Shown: positions 47,557-56,774 of the stretch, in pieces | How positions within the stretch are numbered: the stretch's first letter is position 1 | Layout: each line of letters starts with the position of its first letter | NCBI RefSeq assembly: GCF_014268275.3 | Contig: NZ_CP077084.1 | Span: 1,674,001 to 1,738,000, forward strand | DNA length: 64,000 nucleotides | Direction: 5' to 3' | From: Pseudomonas tritici | GTDB lineage: Bacteria > Pseudomonadota > Gammaproteobacteria > Pseudomonadales > Pseudomonadaceae | Notes under the pieces: generated by a model | Told to the model about the DNA's origin: nothing | The model's database searches: none | Seen by the model: only the letters and a program-made list of their open reading frames with translations | Translations under genes and position numbers: made by a program

Positions 47557-48281
47557 CGCACTGCCTCCCGGGCGCCTGCGGAGTAGCGCCGTTCAAGGCG
47601 ACGCAAGACGAAGTTGGACGCGCTGGTGATCATCAGGTAGATCAACGCGGCGAGCACCAGGAAGTAGAACAGCTGATAGGTGCTCTTGCCCGCGTCCTGG
47701 GCAGCCTTGACCAAGTCGGCCAGGCCGATGATCGACACCAGCGCCGTGGCCTTGAGCATCACCATCCAGTTGTTGCCGATACCCGGCAGGGCAAAGCGCA
47801 TCATCTGCGGGAAGGTCACGTAGCGAAACCGTTGCCCGCGCTTGAGGCCGTAGGCCGTGGCGGCTTCCAGTTGGCCACGGGGCACGGCGAGGATTGCGCC
47901 GCGAAAGGTTTCGGTGAAATAAGCACCGTAGATAAAGCCCAGGGTGATCACCCCGGCGCTGAATGGGTCGATCTCGATGTATTCCCATTCCATGAAGTCG
48001 GTGAAACCGGTGAGCCAGGTTTGCAGGCTGTAGAAAATCAGCAGCATCAGGACCAAGTCGGGTACACCGCGAATCAGCGTGGTGTAGAGCTGGGCGGGGA
48101 TGCGCAAAAAGGGCAGGCTGGACAATTTGGCGCTGGCACCGAGCAAGCCGAGCACGACGCTGACGGCCAGGGACAGCACTGACAACTTGATCGTCATCCA
48201 CGTGCCTTGCAGCAACAGCGGGCCGAAACCCTTCAAACTGAGCGCGCTCAGCCCGAGGGTTTGCAACAGTTCTTCGAGCAT
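47553..48281 (-). CDS. aotQ: Basic amino acid ABC transporter permease (AotQ/HisQ-like)
   Basis: Second HisMQ-family permease, 242 residues, five membrane segments. The coupling loop is PRGQLEAATAYGLKRGQRF, followed by FPQMMRFALPGIGNNWMVML. The segment YTTLIRGVPDLVLMLLIFY is typical of HisQ. It is separated from the binding-protein gene by 56 bases that contain a terminator-like hairpin, which would lower its expression relative to the binding protein. Confidence 0.85.
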   Translation of the reverse strand: MLEELLQTLGLSALSLKGFGPLLLQGTWMTIKLSVLSLAVSVVLGLLGASAKLSSLPFLRIPAQLYTTLIRGVPDLVLMLLIFYSLQTWLTGFTDFMEWEYIEIDPFSAGVITLGFIYGAYFTETFRGAILAVPRGQLEAATAYGLKRGQRFRYVTFPQMMRFALPGIGNNWMVMLKATALVSIIGLADLVKAAQDAGKSTYQLFYFLVLAALIYLMITSASNFVLRRLERRYSAGAREAVR

Positions 48282-48301
48282 AAATCAGGACCTATGGCGA
48301 T

Positions 48302-48330
48302 AAAAAAGCGCCCTTCCAGGGAAGGGCGCT
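48302..48330 (-). terminator. Attenuating terminator between aotJ and aotQ
   Basis: On the minus strand AGCGCCCTTC (48330-48321) pairs perfectly with GAAGGGCGCT (48316-48307), followed by a T6 run (48307-48302). Such elements after the binding-protein gene are common in ABC importers and give excess binding protein. Confidence 0.85.
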
Positions 48331-48337
48331 CCAGGCA

Positions 48338-49117
48338 TTATTTGCCGCTGTACAGGTTCAGATCGCCAAAGTGTTTCTTCTGGATGGTGGCGTAGGTGCC
48401 ATCATCGTGTAACGCTTTGATACCTTTATCCAAAAGCGCCTTCAGTTCAGTGTTACCTTTTTTGATACCGATGGCGGTTTTCGACGGCAGCAGTGGGTCG
48501 TCAATGGCGGCGCTGACTTCGTAGCCCGCACCGGCTGGCGACTTCAAAAAGCCCAGTTCGGCTTGCAGCATGTCCTGCACGGAAGCGTCGAGACGGCCGG
48601 AGGTCAGGTCGGCATACACTTGGTCCTGGTTGGCGTAGGCCTTGGTGGTCACACCGGCTTTATCCAGTACCGCCTTGGCGTAGGCTTCCTGGATGGTGCC
48701 TTGCTCGTAGCCCACGGATTTACCCTTGAGGGACTCGGGCGTCGAGAAGCCAGCACCCTTCTTGAACACCAGCGAGGTTGGGCCGGAGAACAGCTCGTTA
48801 GAGAAGTCGATGGCCTTTTCACGCACCGGGGTCACGGTCATGGACGAAATCACGCCGTCGAATTTGTTGGCTTTCAGGCCTGGAATCATGCCGTCGAAAT
48901 CACTTTCGACCCACTTGCACTTCACTTTCAGCTCGGCGCAGATCGCATTGCCCAGGTCGATATCGAAGCCGACCAGGCTGCCGTCGGCGGCCTTGGATTC
49001 AAACGGTGCATAGGACGGATCGACACCAAAACGCAGTTCCTTGTATTCCTTGGCCAGCGCGGAACCGGCGGCCATGCACAGAGCCAGTGCAGAAAGGGTC
49101 AGCAATGCTTTTTTCAT
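48338..49117 (-). CDS. aotJ: Periplasmic basic amino acid-binding protein (AotJ/HisJ/ArgT-like)
   Basis: Solute receptor of the importer. From the ATG at 49117 the product is 259 residues. It has a signal peptide (MKKALLTLSALALCMAAGSALA), then KELRFGVDPSYAPFESKAAD, GSLVGFDIDLGNAICAELK, FDGMIPGLKANKFDGVISSM and the C-terminal LHDDGTYATIQKKHFGDLNLY, all typical of the lysine/arginine/ornithine/histidine binding clade. The exact ligand (arginine, ornithine or histidine) is not determined by sequence alone. It is the first gene of the operon. Confidence 0.88.
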   Translation of the reverse strand: MKKALLTLSALALCMAAGSALAKEYKELRFGVDPSYAPFESKAADGSLVGFDIDLGNAICAELKVKCKWVESDFDGMIPGLKANKFDGVISSMTVTPVREKAIDFSNELFSGPTSLVFKKGAGFSTPESLKGKSVGYEQGTIQEAYAKAVLDKAGVTTKAYANQDQVYADLTSGRLDASVQDMLQAELGFLKSPAGAGYEVSAAIDDPLLPSKTAIGIKKGNTELKALLDKGIKALHDDGTYATIQKKHFGDLNLYSGK

Positions 49118-49428
49118 TATGTAATCCCTGGAAACCAAGATAAGCGCTTGTGGCGCGTTTAGGACTGTTACTGAACGGTGTCAGACGGATCACAGGTAGC
49201 AATTTCTGCACCATAGTTCCGAATGAGCGTTTTAAAAGGTGGGATGAGGGAAGTTTGAGTGTAGGAGATGCCCGGAAATGGGCATGGAAAATTCATCGCA
49301 CCAATTTGGAACTGATGCAGATCAAAAAGGTGGGAGCTGGCTTGCCTGCGAGAGCGGTGGGTCAATTACAGATGCATTAGCTGACCCGCCGCCATCGCAG
49401 GCAAGCCAGCTCCCACAGGTGTTTTGAG
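49118..49428. promoter_or_regulatory. Gap between ligase gene end and aotJ start
   Basis: A 311-base region without a gene. The aotJ-proximal part (49118-49320) should hold the aot promoter and any regulator site, read on the minus strand. It has an AT-rich core around 49200-49310, but no boxes were confidently assigned. The distal part is an inverted REP pair just beyond the ligase stop. Confidence 0.35.
49328..49418. repeat. Inverted REP pair after the ligase gene
   Basis: GGTGGGAGCTGGCTTGCCTG (from 49328) and the inverted GCAGGCAAGCCAGCTCCCAC (to 49416) are separated by about 45 bases. The pair sits at the junction between the ligase gene and the aot operon. Confidence 0.85.
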
Positions 49429-51063
49429 TCAGGCCAGAAGGTCCTGCAGCGTGGCGAGGTTATCGGCTTCTTCCACCGCCTTATCCTGTCGCCAGCGCAA
49501 CATTCGCGGAAACCTCACCGCAATCCCGCTTTTATGCCGCTTGGACAGGGCAATCCCCTCAAACCCCAGCTCAAACACCATGCTCGGCGTGACGCTGCTG
49601 ACCGGCCCGAACTTTTCCACCGTGGTCTTGCGCACGATGGCGTCGACCTTGCGCATTTCCTCGTCCGTCAGCCCTGAATACGCCTTGGCAAACGGCACCA
49701 GCGTGCGTTCGGTACCGGGCGGCCCGTCCCATACCGCAAAGGTGTAGTCGCTATACAGGCTGGCGCGTCGACCATGACCGCGCTGGGCATAGATCAACAC
49801 CGCGTCGATGCTGAACGGGTCCACCTTCCACTTCCACCATAGACCCATGTCCTTGGTGCGGCCCACGCCGTAGAGGCCTTTGCGGTCCTTGAGCATCATG
49901 CCTTCCACCCCGAGGCTGCGAGAGGCTTCGCGTTGTTCGGCGAGGTCCTGCCAACTGCTCCCAGTCAGCAACGGTGATGCCTGCAACGAGGGTTGGTTGC
50001 ACTGGGCAATCACCTGCTCAAGTTGCGCGCGGCGCTCAGCCTGAGTGTGGTTGCGCCAGTCGTCACCCTGATGTTCCAGCAGGTCGTAGGCCAGGACTGC
50101 GACCGGGGCGTCCTCAAGTACTTTTTTGCTCAGGGTCTTGCGACCAATGCGCTGTTGCAGCAGCGCGAAAGGTTGCACCGCGTCCTTCCACACTACGATT
50201 TCGCCATCGATCACCGTGCCATCGGGCAAGCCACTGACCAGGCTGTGAAGTTCGGGGAAACGCTCGGTGACCAGTTCTTCACCCCTGGACCAGATCCACA
50301 GGCGGCCTTCACGCTTGACCAGTTGCGCACGGATGCCATCCCACTTCCATTCCACCTGCCAGTCGGCGGGCGAGCCGAGCAGGGTGTCGAACTGCTCCAC
50401 CGGTTGCGCCAAACCGTGGGCGAGAAAAAACGGATAGGGCTGCCCACCCCTTTGCGCATGCTCGTCGGAAGATTCAGCGGCGATCAGCTTGAGGTAGCCC
50501 TCAGGCGTAGGGCGGTTGGACAAGTCGGTGTAGCCCACCAGCCGCTGCGCCACGCGCTTGCTGTCGAGGTCGGCCATGGCAGCGAGGGCTCGCGTGACCA
50601 GCAACTTGGACACGCCCACGCGAAAACTGCCGGTGATCAACTTGATGCACACCATCAGGCTGGGTTGATCCAGTTGCGCCCATAACGCCGGTAGGCGCTC
50701 AGCCAATTCCAACGGAGGCAAGCCACGCAGGGGTAGGAGTTTTTCCTCCAGCCACACTGCAAGGCCGTCTTCTGAGGTGTAGGTGGATTCCGGTAACAGT
50801 AGGGAAATCGTCTCCGCCAAGTCACCCACCGACTGGTAGCTTTCTTCGAACAGCCAGGGTTCGATGCCCGACGCTTCGGTGGCCATGTCCCGCAGTAGGC
50901 GCGTGGGGACCAACTGGCGAGGGCGCCCCCCGGACAGAAAGTACACCGCCCAGGCGGCATCGTCCGGTGGCGCTTGCAGAAAGTAGGCTTGCAGTGCAGC
51001 AAGCTTGGCGTTGCTGGAGGTGGTGGCGTCGAGGTTGGCGTACAGCTCGGCGAAGGCCTTCAT
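49429..51063 (-). CDS. ATP-dependent DNA ligase, ligase-associated damage response type
   Basis: Seals DNA nicks with ATP, distinct from the NAD-dependent LigA. The 544-residue product has an N-terminal DNA-binding domain (about 1-200). The adenylation domain carries motif I VEWKWDGIRAQLV (nucleophile Lys240), motif III IDGEIVVW, VEGMMLKDRKGLYGVGRTKD (IV) and WKWKVDPFSIDAVLIYAQ (V). A C-terminal OB-fold ends with IALSKRHKSGIAVRFPR. This architecture and its nuclease partner fit the ligase-associated repair family. The start overlaps the exonuclease stop by four bases. Confidence 0.9.
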   Translation of the reverse strand: MKAFAELYANLDATTSSNAKLAALQAYFLQAPPDDAAWAVYFLSGGRPRQLVPTRLLRDMATEASGIEPWLFEESYQSVGDLAETISLLLPESTYTSEDGLAVWLEEKLLPLRGLPPLELAERLPALWAQLDQPSLMVCIKLITGSFRVGVSKLLVTRALAAMADLDSKRVAQRLVGYTDLSNRPTPEGYLKLIAAESSDEHAQRGGQPYPFFLAHGLAQPVEQFDTLLGSPADWQVEWKWDGIRAQLVKREGRLWIWSRGEELVTERFPELHSLVSGLPDGTVIDGEIVVWKDAVQPFALLQQRIGRKTLSKKVLEDAPVAVLAYDLLEHQGDDWRNHTQAERRAQLEQVIAQCNQPSLQASPLLTGSSWQDLAEQREASRSLGVEGMMLKDRKGLYGVGRTKDMGLWWKWKVDPFSIDAVLIYAQRGHGRRASLYSDYTFAVWDGPPGTERTLVPFAKAYSGLTDEEMRKVDAIVRKTTVEKFGPVSSVTPSMVFELGFEGIALSKRHKSGIAVRFPRMLRWRQDKAVEEADNLATLQDLLA

Positions 51064-52064
51064 GCGCTGGCCTCCTCTTCGTCATCGCCGTATTCAGTGG
51101 TGAAGCCTTGGGCATCCAGACCTTTTTCCCGCAGATGGCGCACCAATACACCGACAGAGCCGTGGGTGACCATCACCCGCTCGGCGCCGGTTTGCTCGAC
51201 GGCCCACAACAAACCGGGCCAGTCGGCGTGGTCTGACAGCACAAAACCTCTGTCCACACCCCGCCGCCGACGGGTACCGCGCAGGCGCATCCAGCCGCTG
51301 GCAAAGGCATCGCTATAGTCGCCAAAGCGCTTTATCCAACTGCTGCCGCCGGCAGAGGGCGGGGCGATGATCAAGGCCTGGCGCAACAACGGGTCGGTCT
51401 TTTTGAAGTCACCGGCATACAGGGTTTCGGGGATGTAGATCCCGGCCTCGCGGTACACCCGGTTCAGCGGCTCGACCGCGCCATGGCTGAGGATCGGGCC
51501 GATGCTGGCGTCGATCCCATGCAGGATGCGCTGGGCTTTGCCAAAGGAATAACAGAACAACACGCTGGCCTTGCCGGCGGCGATGTTCGCCTGCCACCAA
51601 TCGTTGATCCCGGCAAAGATCTGCGCCTGGGGTTGCCAGCGGTAGATCGGCAGGCCGAAGGTGGATTCGGTGATGAAGGTATGGCAACGCACCGGTTCGA
51701 AGGGGGCGCAGGTGCCGTCGGGCTCGACTTTGTAATCGCCGGATGCGACCCACACTTCGCCTTGATATTCCAGGCGCACTTGGGCCGATCCCAATACATG
51801 CCCGGCCGGGTGGAAGCTCAGGGTGACGCCGTGATGGACCAGTTGTTCGCCGTAGGCCAAGGTTTGCAGGTTGATGTCCTGGCCCAGCCGCGAGCGCAGG
51901 ATGCCTTCGCCGGGAGCCGCCGCCAAGTAGTGCTGGTTGCCGGTGCGGGCATGGTCGCCGTGGGCGTGGGTGATGACCGAACGTTCCACCGGGCGCCAGG
52001 GGTCGATGTAGAAATCTCCGGCGGGGCAATACAGGCCTTCGGGGCGGGCGATGACAAGGTCCAT
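51060..52064 (-). CDS. DNA-ligase-associated metallo-beta-lactamase-fold exonuclease
   Basis: Predicted nuclease of the beta-CASP/SNM1-like group. The 334-residue product has the metal motif SVITHAHGDHARTGN (His33, His35, Asp37, His38), FHPAGHVLGSAQVRLEY, VASGDYK and, near the end, VLSDHADWPGLLWA. It is the first gene of the pair and translationally coupled to the ligase by the ATGA overlap. With the helicase and PdeM at 37-40 kb it makes up the four-gene ligase-associated set. The upstream gap contains a REP pair. Confidence 0.88.
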   Translation of the reverse strand: MDLVIARPEGLYCPAGDFYIDPWRPVERSVITHAHGDHARTGNQHYLAAAPGEGILRSRLGQDINLQTLAYGEQLVHHGVTLSFHPAGHVLGSAQVRLEYQGEVWVASGDYKVEPDGTCAPFEPVRCHTFITESTFGLPIYRWQPQAQIFAGINDWWQANIAAGKASVLFCYSFGKAQRILHGIDASIGPILSHGAVEPLNRVYREAGIYIPETLYAGDFKKTDPLLRQALIIAPPSAGGSSWIKRFGDYSDAFASGWMRLRGTRRRRGVDRGFVLSDHADWPGLLWAVEQTGAERVMVTHGSVGVLVRHLREKGLDAQGFTTEYGDDEEEASA

Positions 52065-52144
52065 GGAATGACCGGGGAAGTGGGCTTGTTACTTATGAGG
52101 CGGGGCTGAGCGCAGAAGTTCTATCGGAATGTACACAGAACAAA

Positions 52145-52234
52145 TGTGGGAGCTGGCTTGCCTGCGATGGCGGTGTATCAGCCACTGAAAGAGTGACTGA
52201 AAAGGCGTCATCGCAGGCAAGCCAGCTCCCACAT
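52145..52234. repeat. Inverted REP pair between exonuclease and acylase genes
   Basis: TGTGGGAGCTGGCTTGCCTG (from 52145) is matched by the inverted GCAGGCAAGCCAGCTCCCAC ending near 52232, with about 40 bases between. It lies in the 201-base gap between the quiP-like stop and the exonuclease start. Confidence 0.85.
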
Positions 52235-52265
52235 TCTGGTTCGGTTTCTTCAGTAAGGCCCCGGG

Positions 52266-54707
52266 TTACTTACCAGGCGTCAGGGTCAACCTTGTTTTCC
52301 CATACACCTTCTCAAAGTTCTGCGGCTGCATCGGGAAGCTCAGGTATTGCGCCTTGAGCGCCGGGTCGATGCCATTGGCATAGTTCGGGCTGGCCGGGTT
52401 GCCGGACTGGCCGATGCCACCCTGGCCCATCATCGGTTCCACCTGGCCGAAATCGACAATCATGCGCAGCGCCGGCACTTGGGTGGTGGTGAAATCCTGG
52501 CCCCAGTTGTACGGTGCCGGGTTCAAGGTGTTGTGGTCGCCGCCGGACGCCAGTGGGCCACGAATCACCTGGCCATTGGTGTTTTTCCAAGTAGTCGTGT
52601 GCAGCTTGCCCCACTGCCAGGCCTTGTGATCGGTACCCAGTTGGCTGTCACCGGCGCTGATCGCCGCGGCCAGGCTGCGGGCGAGGATCAAAGGTTTGTC
52701 TTCTTTCTGCGGGGTGTGCACGTCGTCCCAGAATGGGCTGTCTTCGCGGCCCAGCAAGTGATCGGCCTGGGCGGCGTAGGACAGGCGGGCATTGCTGACG
52801 AAAGCCTTCCAGCTGGCGCTGTTTTCCGGGCCGAGTTCGTCGAGGAAGATCTGCCGAGTGCTTTCCTGCAGGAACAGTTCGTAGATGGCGGCGTCGGCGG
52901 ACGTTGTCACCAGTCGACCATCGAAGGCCATCAAGCGATTCAGTGCTTCCCGTGCCTTGACCTGCTCAGCCGCCGGCAACGCATCGATCGCCTGTTTCAG
53001 TGGCTGGGCCATGCCTGGCGCCTGGAACATGGTCTTTAGCTTGGCAGCAAACGTGGTGGTCTGGTCGTATTGCATGGCTATCATGCTGCGGCTGTCATGC
53101 TTGCCGGCATTGGCCAACTGCGCCAGGCGCTCGCTGCGCTCCGGTGCATCCCAGGAGTTGGACAGTTGCATGCCATAACCGCGTGGCGCGGTGCGCTGGT
53201 TGGCAGTGCCTATCCAGCCTTGGGCCGGGTCCTGGTCATAGGGGTGCAACATCGCGTCGGCGTAACCGTCCCAGTCGAAACGCGTGTCCCAGCCCGGCGA
53301 CGGCAGCAAACCTTCGCCTTCGCGACGGTTGGGGAAGCGGCCGGTGACTTGCCAGCCAATGTTGCTGGCGTCGGCGAAGACCATGTTCAGCGCAATGGCG
53401 CGAATCTCGCGGGTTGCGTCCGAGGCCTTGGCGGCGTTTTGCGCGCGTGACAGGTCGAAGAACGCATCCAGGCTCTTGTCGTCCTTGAAGTCGGCGGTTT
53501 GCAGCGCCAGGCCCAGGCCGGTGGTCAGCGCCTGGCTGCTGTTGAGCAAGGCACCGTGGCGGGTTTCGTACACCACTTCACGAATCGAGCGCTGGCCTTT
53601 GACGAAGAAGGTTTCGTTACGCACACCTGCTGGTAGCCATTTGCCGTTGTTCTCGTAGTACAGCGCGTTGCCCTGGCGTTTGACCTTTTCCAGGAACAGG
53701 TCCTGGGTGTCGCCCTTGACGGTGCTCATGCTCCACGCGACTTTGCCGTTGAAGCCGGACAGCAGCGTCGGCAAGCCGGCAATCGAGGCGCCCACGGCCT
53801 GGTATTTCGGTGCGCGGATCTGCACGTAGCTCCATGGCGACGGCGCTTGCGGCTGGGCGGCGAGATCGTTGGCCAACAGGCTTTTACCGCTGCGGCTGCG
53901 TTGCGGGCCAATCGCCCAGTTGCTCGAGGTGGTGACCGCCAGTGAGTTGAAGCGGCTCAGTTGCTGGCTGACCGCGTCCAGCCCGGCCAGGCCGGTGATC
54001 TGGCCCAGGTTCACACCCTTGAGTTTCTCGGCTTCAGCCAGCGGGACCGCTTCATCCGGCGCGCTTGGGGTCAGCCAGGCGAGTTTGTCGACGCCGACTT
54101 TCTGCGCCAGCACCAGGGATGAAATTTCTTCCTGCAGGTTGGCCGACTCGCTGAAATTCAGCAGGCAGAACAGCAGCGCCGAATCTTCCGGCTTCCAGTA
54201 TTCCGGCTTGTAGCCAGTCTGGGCCAGGTCTGGCGGTAGCTTGTCGCGGTAGCGGAACAGGTAGGCGTTGACGCCACGGGCATACACTTCAAAGAAGCGT
54301 TTAAGGCGCGGCGACGAAGCGTTATACAGCTCGCCGGCACTTTTTTTCAGGTTGACCGCACGCATGAAACGGTCGACGTCCAGCACTTCAGCACCCGCCA
54401 TTTCCGCCAAGCGACCCTGGGCCAGCAGGCGCAGGGTGACCATCTGGGTGATGCGATCGCTGGCGTGCACGTAACCGAGGCTGAACAGCGCGTCATGGAA
54501 GGTATTGCTTTCGATCAGCGGCATGCCCTGGGCATTGCGGCGCACGGAAACGTTTTGAGCCAGGCCTTTGATCGGCAGCACGCCGGCGACCGGCGGCAGG
54601 GTGTCCTGGGTGTTCTGGAGCTGGCAACCGGCCAGGCTTAACGCACTGGCCACTGCCGCGGCAACGCCGAACCGGGGAAGAAAATGTGAGAGGGCTGGCG
54701 AGGCCAT
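52266..54707 (-). CDS. quiP: Penicillin-acylase-family Ntn hydrolase, QuiP-like (acyl-homoserine lactone acylase)
   Basis: Predicted periplasmic amidase that by family cleaves the acyl chain from N-acyl homoserine lactones or related amides after self-processing. The 813-residue precursor has a lipobox-like signal (ALSLAGCQ, Cys28). The alpha chain includes [20 protein letters not shown] and [18 protein letters not shown]; the likely nucleophile Ser261 lies in [32 protein letters not shown] and [11 protein letters not shown] segments are further family marks. The family ND-P/T-H-L box after the nucleophile reads NDLAAQ here, without the His. The quiP-then-GST order matches P. aeruginosa. An outer-membrane-anchored form is possible. 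Confidence 0.78.
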   Translation of the reverse strand: MASPALSHFLPRFGVAAAVASALSLAGCQLQNTQDTLPPVAGVLPIKGLAQNVSVRRNAQGMPLIESNTFHDALFSLGYVHASDRITQMVTLRLLAQGRLAEMAGAEVLDVDRFMRAVNLKKSAGELYNASSPRLKRFFEVYARGVNAYLFRYRDKLPPDLAQTGYKPEYWKPEDSALLFCLLNFSESANLQEEISSLVLAQKVGVDKLAWLTPSAPDEAVPLAEAEKLKGVNLGQITGLAGLDAVSQQLSRFNSLAVTTSSNWAIGPQRSRSGKSLLANDLAAQPQAPSPWSYVQIRAPKYQAVGASIAGLPTLLSGFNGKVAWSMSTVKGDTQDLFLEKVKRQGNALYYENNGKWLPAGVRNETFFVKGQRSIREVVYETRHGALLNSSQALTTGLGLALQTADFKDDKSLDAFFDLSRAQNAAKASDATREIRAIALNMVFADASNIGWQVTGRFPNRREGEGLLPSPGWDTRFDWDGYADAMLHPYDQDPAQGWIGTANQRTAPRGYGMQLSNSWDAPERSERLAQLANAGKHDSRSMIAMQYDQTTTFAAKLKTMFQAPGMAQPLKQAIDALPAAEQVKAREALNRLMAFDGRLVTTSADAAIYELFLQESTRQIFLDELGPENSASWKAFVSNARLSYAAQADHLLGREDSPFWDDVHTPQKEDKPLILARSLAAAISAGDSQLGTDHKAWQWGKLHTTTWKNTNGQVIRGPLASGGDHNTLNPAPYNWGQDFTTTQVPALRMIVDFGQVEPMMGQGGIGQSGNPASPNYANGIDPALKAQYLSFPMQPQNFEKVYGKTRLTLTPGK

Positions 54708-54822
54708 GGCAAAGCTCCTGCGGGGGGTAGCGTCAGTAAAGGCGCTACGTTAGTGAGCGCGGCGAAACGACGCAAGCGGGAGTTTGGGGAAAGCGTGAGA
54801 TCTTGAGTCTTGCGCAGACAAA

Positions 54823-54912
54823 TGTGGGAGCGAGCTTGCTCGCGAAGGCGGTGTATCAGTGCCTGTACGGTTGACTGACCCACCGCTTTCGCGAGCAAGC
54901 CCGCTCCCACAC
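54823..54912. repeat. Inverted REP pair between acylase and GST genes
   Basis: TGTGGGAGCGAGCTTGCTCG (from 54823) and the inverted GAGCAAGCCCGCTCCCACA (to 54912) flank about 35 bases. It lies in the 227-base gap after the GST stop and before the acylase gene, both on the minus strand. Confidence 0.85.
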
Positions 54913-54934
54913 TGAGGTCTCAGTTGCCTTGAGA

Positions 54935-55579
54935 TCAGGATTTGGGCGGGTTGACCTTCTGCACCAGTTCATAGGCGCGGACCGTCGCAGGCCGTTCCTT
55001 GATGCTGTTGAACCAGCGCTGCAGGTGTGGGAAATCTTCCAGCCGCTGGCTCTGCCACTTGTGGGAAACAACCCACGGGTAGATCGCCATATCCGCGATG
55101 CTGTAGGCCTCGCCTGCCACGAACGGCCGATCCGCCAAGCGCCGGTCCAGCACGCCGTAAAGCCGGGCGGTCTCATCTATATAACGCTTGATTGCGTAGG
55201 GAATCTTCTCCGGCGCGAACTGGCTGAAGTGATGATTCTGACCGGCCATTGGCCCCAATCCGCCCATTTGCCAGAACAGCCATTGCAAGGCTTCCTGACG
55301 ACCGCGCAGGTCTTTTGGAATGAACTGGCCAGTTTTTTCCGCGAGGTACAGCAGGATTGCTCCGGATTCAAACAGCGAAATCGGCGCGCCGCCGTCGGCA
55401 GGGTTCTGATCGACGATCGCCGGAATGCGGTTGTTGGGGGCTATCTTCAGGAAGTCAGGCTTGAACTGTTCGCCCTGGCCGATATTGATCGGGTGCACCT
55501 CGTAGGGGAGGCCGGCTTCTTCCAGGAACAGCGATATTTTGTGACCGTTGGGGGTGGTCCAGTAATACAGGTCGATCAT
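54935..55579 (-). CDS. Glutathione S-transferase family protein (YghU/YfcG type)
   Basis: Thioredoxin-fold glutathione-binding protein, probably a disulfide-bond oxidoreductase of the nu class. From the ATG at 55579 the product is 214 residues. The N-terminal domain, MIDLYYWTTPNGHKISLFLE, contains the TPNGHK motif of this subgroup, then NNRIPAIVDQNP and the glutathione-binding LFESGAILLYLAE. A helical C-terminal domain with SIADMAIYPWV follows. A 30-residue upstream extension is unconserved. It is next to quiP as recalled in P. aeruginosa. Confidence 0.88.
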   Translation of the reverse strand: MIDLYYWTTPNGHKISLFLEEAGLPYEVHPINIGQGEQFKPDFLKIAPNNRIPAIVDQNPADGGAPISLFESGAILLYLAEKTGQFIPKDLRGRQEALQWLFWQMGGLGPMAGQNHHFSQFAPEKIPYAIKRYIDETARLYGVLDRRLADRPFVAGEAYSIADMAIYPWVVSHKWQSQRLEDFPHLQRWFNSIKERPATVRAYELVQKVNPPKS

Positions 55580-55710
55580 GAAGCTCTCCAAAAAGGGGGA
55601 TGCTTGAGCGGATGCCTGTAGGTATAGGTGATGTTCAGCGCGCGAAAATTCAATGAAATATTTGCGCATAACCTTAGAAGCAATTTATACGGCCCTATCC
55701 ACCAACCCAA

Positions 55711-55775
55711 TGTGGGAGCAACTGTCTTGATGGTTTTCATCAAGCCATTTTTTCCAGAGGCGGCAACGCTCCCAC
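55711..55775. repeat. REP-type palindrome at the 3' side of the IS110 element
   Basis: TGTGGGAGC (55711-55719) and GCTCCCAC (55768-55775) form the outer arms, with an inner perfect hairpin CTTGATG (55726-55732)/CATCAAG (55738-55744). It directly borders the presumed end of the insertion element. Confidence 0.65.
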
Positions 55776-55821
55776 GGCTGTACTCCGTGTAACTGCTTTA
55801 GGAAATAGCTACCGCAGGATT

Positions 55822-56754
55822 TTAGGCGGCGTGCTCTTTCCATTCAGATCCATCACGGATCATTGCGTTTAGGCGTACCAGCAAAACACGCATACACGCG
55901 ATGAGTGCCACTTTGGCGCATTTTCCTTTCTCGCGCAGCGCCTTATATCGCGCGGCAAACTCAGGCTGAAACCGGATCACTGACCAACAGGCCATATACA
56001 GTGAGCGCCTCGCGGCGAACCTGCCGCCGCTGATATGACGCTTGCCTTTGTGCTTGCCGCTATCGTCGTTGTAGGGCGCAGTGCCGCTCAATGCTGCAAT
56101 CTGATGTCTACCCACCTCGCCTAGCTCCGGAAGATAGGACATCAAGCTGGCCGCTGTAACAAGTCCTATGCCTTTGACTGAGCACAGAAGAGCTACTTTT
56201 TTACGATCCAGACGTTCTGTACTTTGGCGGATCAGGCTTTCCAGCTCCTTCAGCACTTTTTGCAAATAGTCGATATGACTCTGCAGCGCAGGCTTGACCA
56301 CGTCAGAGGAGGCCGTTTTAAGCCGCCGTTTGTCGTCATCTCTTTGCTGAACAAAGTGCTCTCGCTGTTGGACTAGGGCGCGCAAATCATCCTGCTCGGC
56401 GCTGGTAACCCGGCTATCGGGCGATTTGATGACCGCTGCGAACTGCGCAAGAAGGCGTGCATCTATCGGATCGGTTTTGGCTTGTTGCCCCATAGCCCGG
56501 GCAAAGCTTTTGGCTCGGCAAGGGTTGATCCGTATGACTTCAAAGCCCGCAGCTTGAAGCGCTTTCATGACTTTGCGCTCGTAACCGCCAGTGGCCTCCA
56601 GCAACACTCGACCCACGCGATGCAGGGTTAGCCATCCAATTAACCCAGGAAAATCACTCTGCGAATTGGAACAACTCATCGCTACATCCAGTTGATCAAC
56701 CCGAATCTCGAGGCTACCGCTGGAGACATCAATACCTGCTGGATAGGAAAACAT
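55822..56754 (-). CDS. IS110-family transposase (DEDD/serine recombinase)
   Basis: RNA-guided recombinase of IS110 type. From the ATG at 56754 the product is 310 residues. The N-terminal RuvC-like DEDD domain shows PAGIDVSSGSLEIRV, VLLEATGGYERKV and AKTDPIDARLLAQFAAV, which supply the acidic residues. A coiled-coil middle (about 130-185) and a C-terminal Tnp domain follow, with VKGIGLVTAASLMSYLPEL, HISGGRFAARRSLYMACW (Ser/Arg region) and a basic end. The frame is intact, so the element may be active. A TTG at 56760 would add two residues. Confidence 0.92.
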   Translation of the reverse strand: MFSYPAGIDVSSGSLEIRVDQLDVAMSCSNSQSDFPGLIGWLTLHRVGRVLLEATGGYERKVMKALQAAGFEVIRINPCRAKSFARAMGQQAKTDPIDARLLAQFAAVIKSPDSRVTSAEQDDLRALVQQREHFVQQRDDDKRRLKTASSDVVKPALQSHIDYLQKVLKELESLIRQSTERLDRKKVALLCSVKGIGLVTAASLMSYLPELGEVGRHQIAALSGTAPYNDDSGKHKGKRHISGGRFAARRSLYMACWSVIRFQPEFAARYKALREKGKCAKVALIACMRVLLVRLNAMIRDGSEWKEHAA

Positions 56755-56774
56755 AGCCAAATCCTCTTACACTC

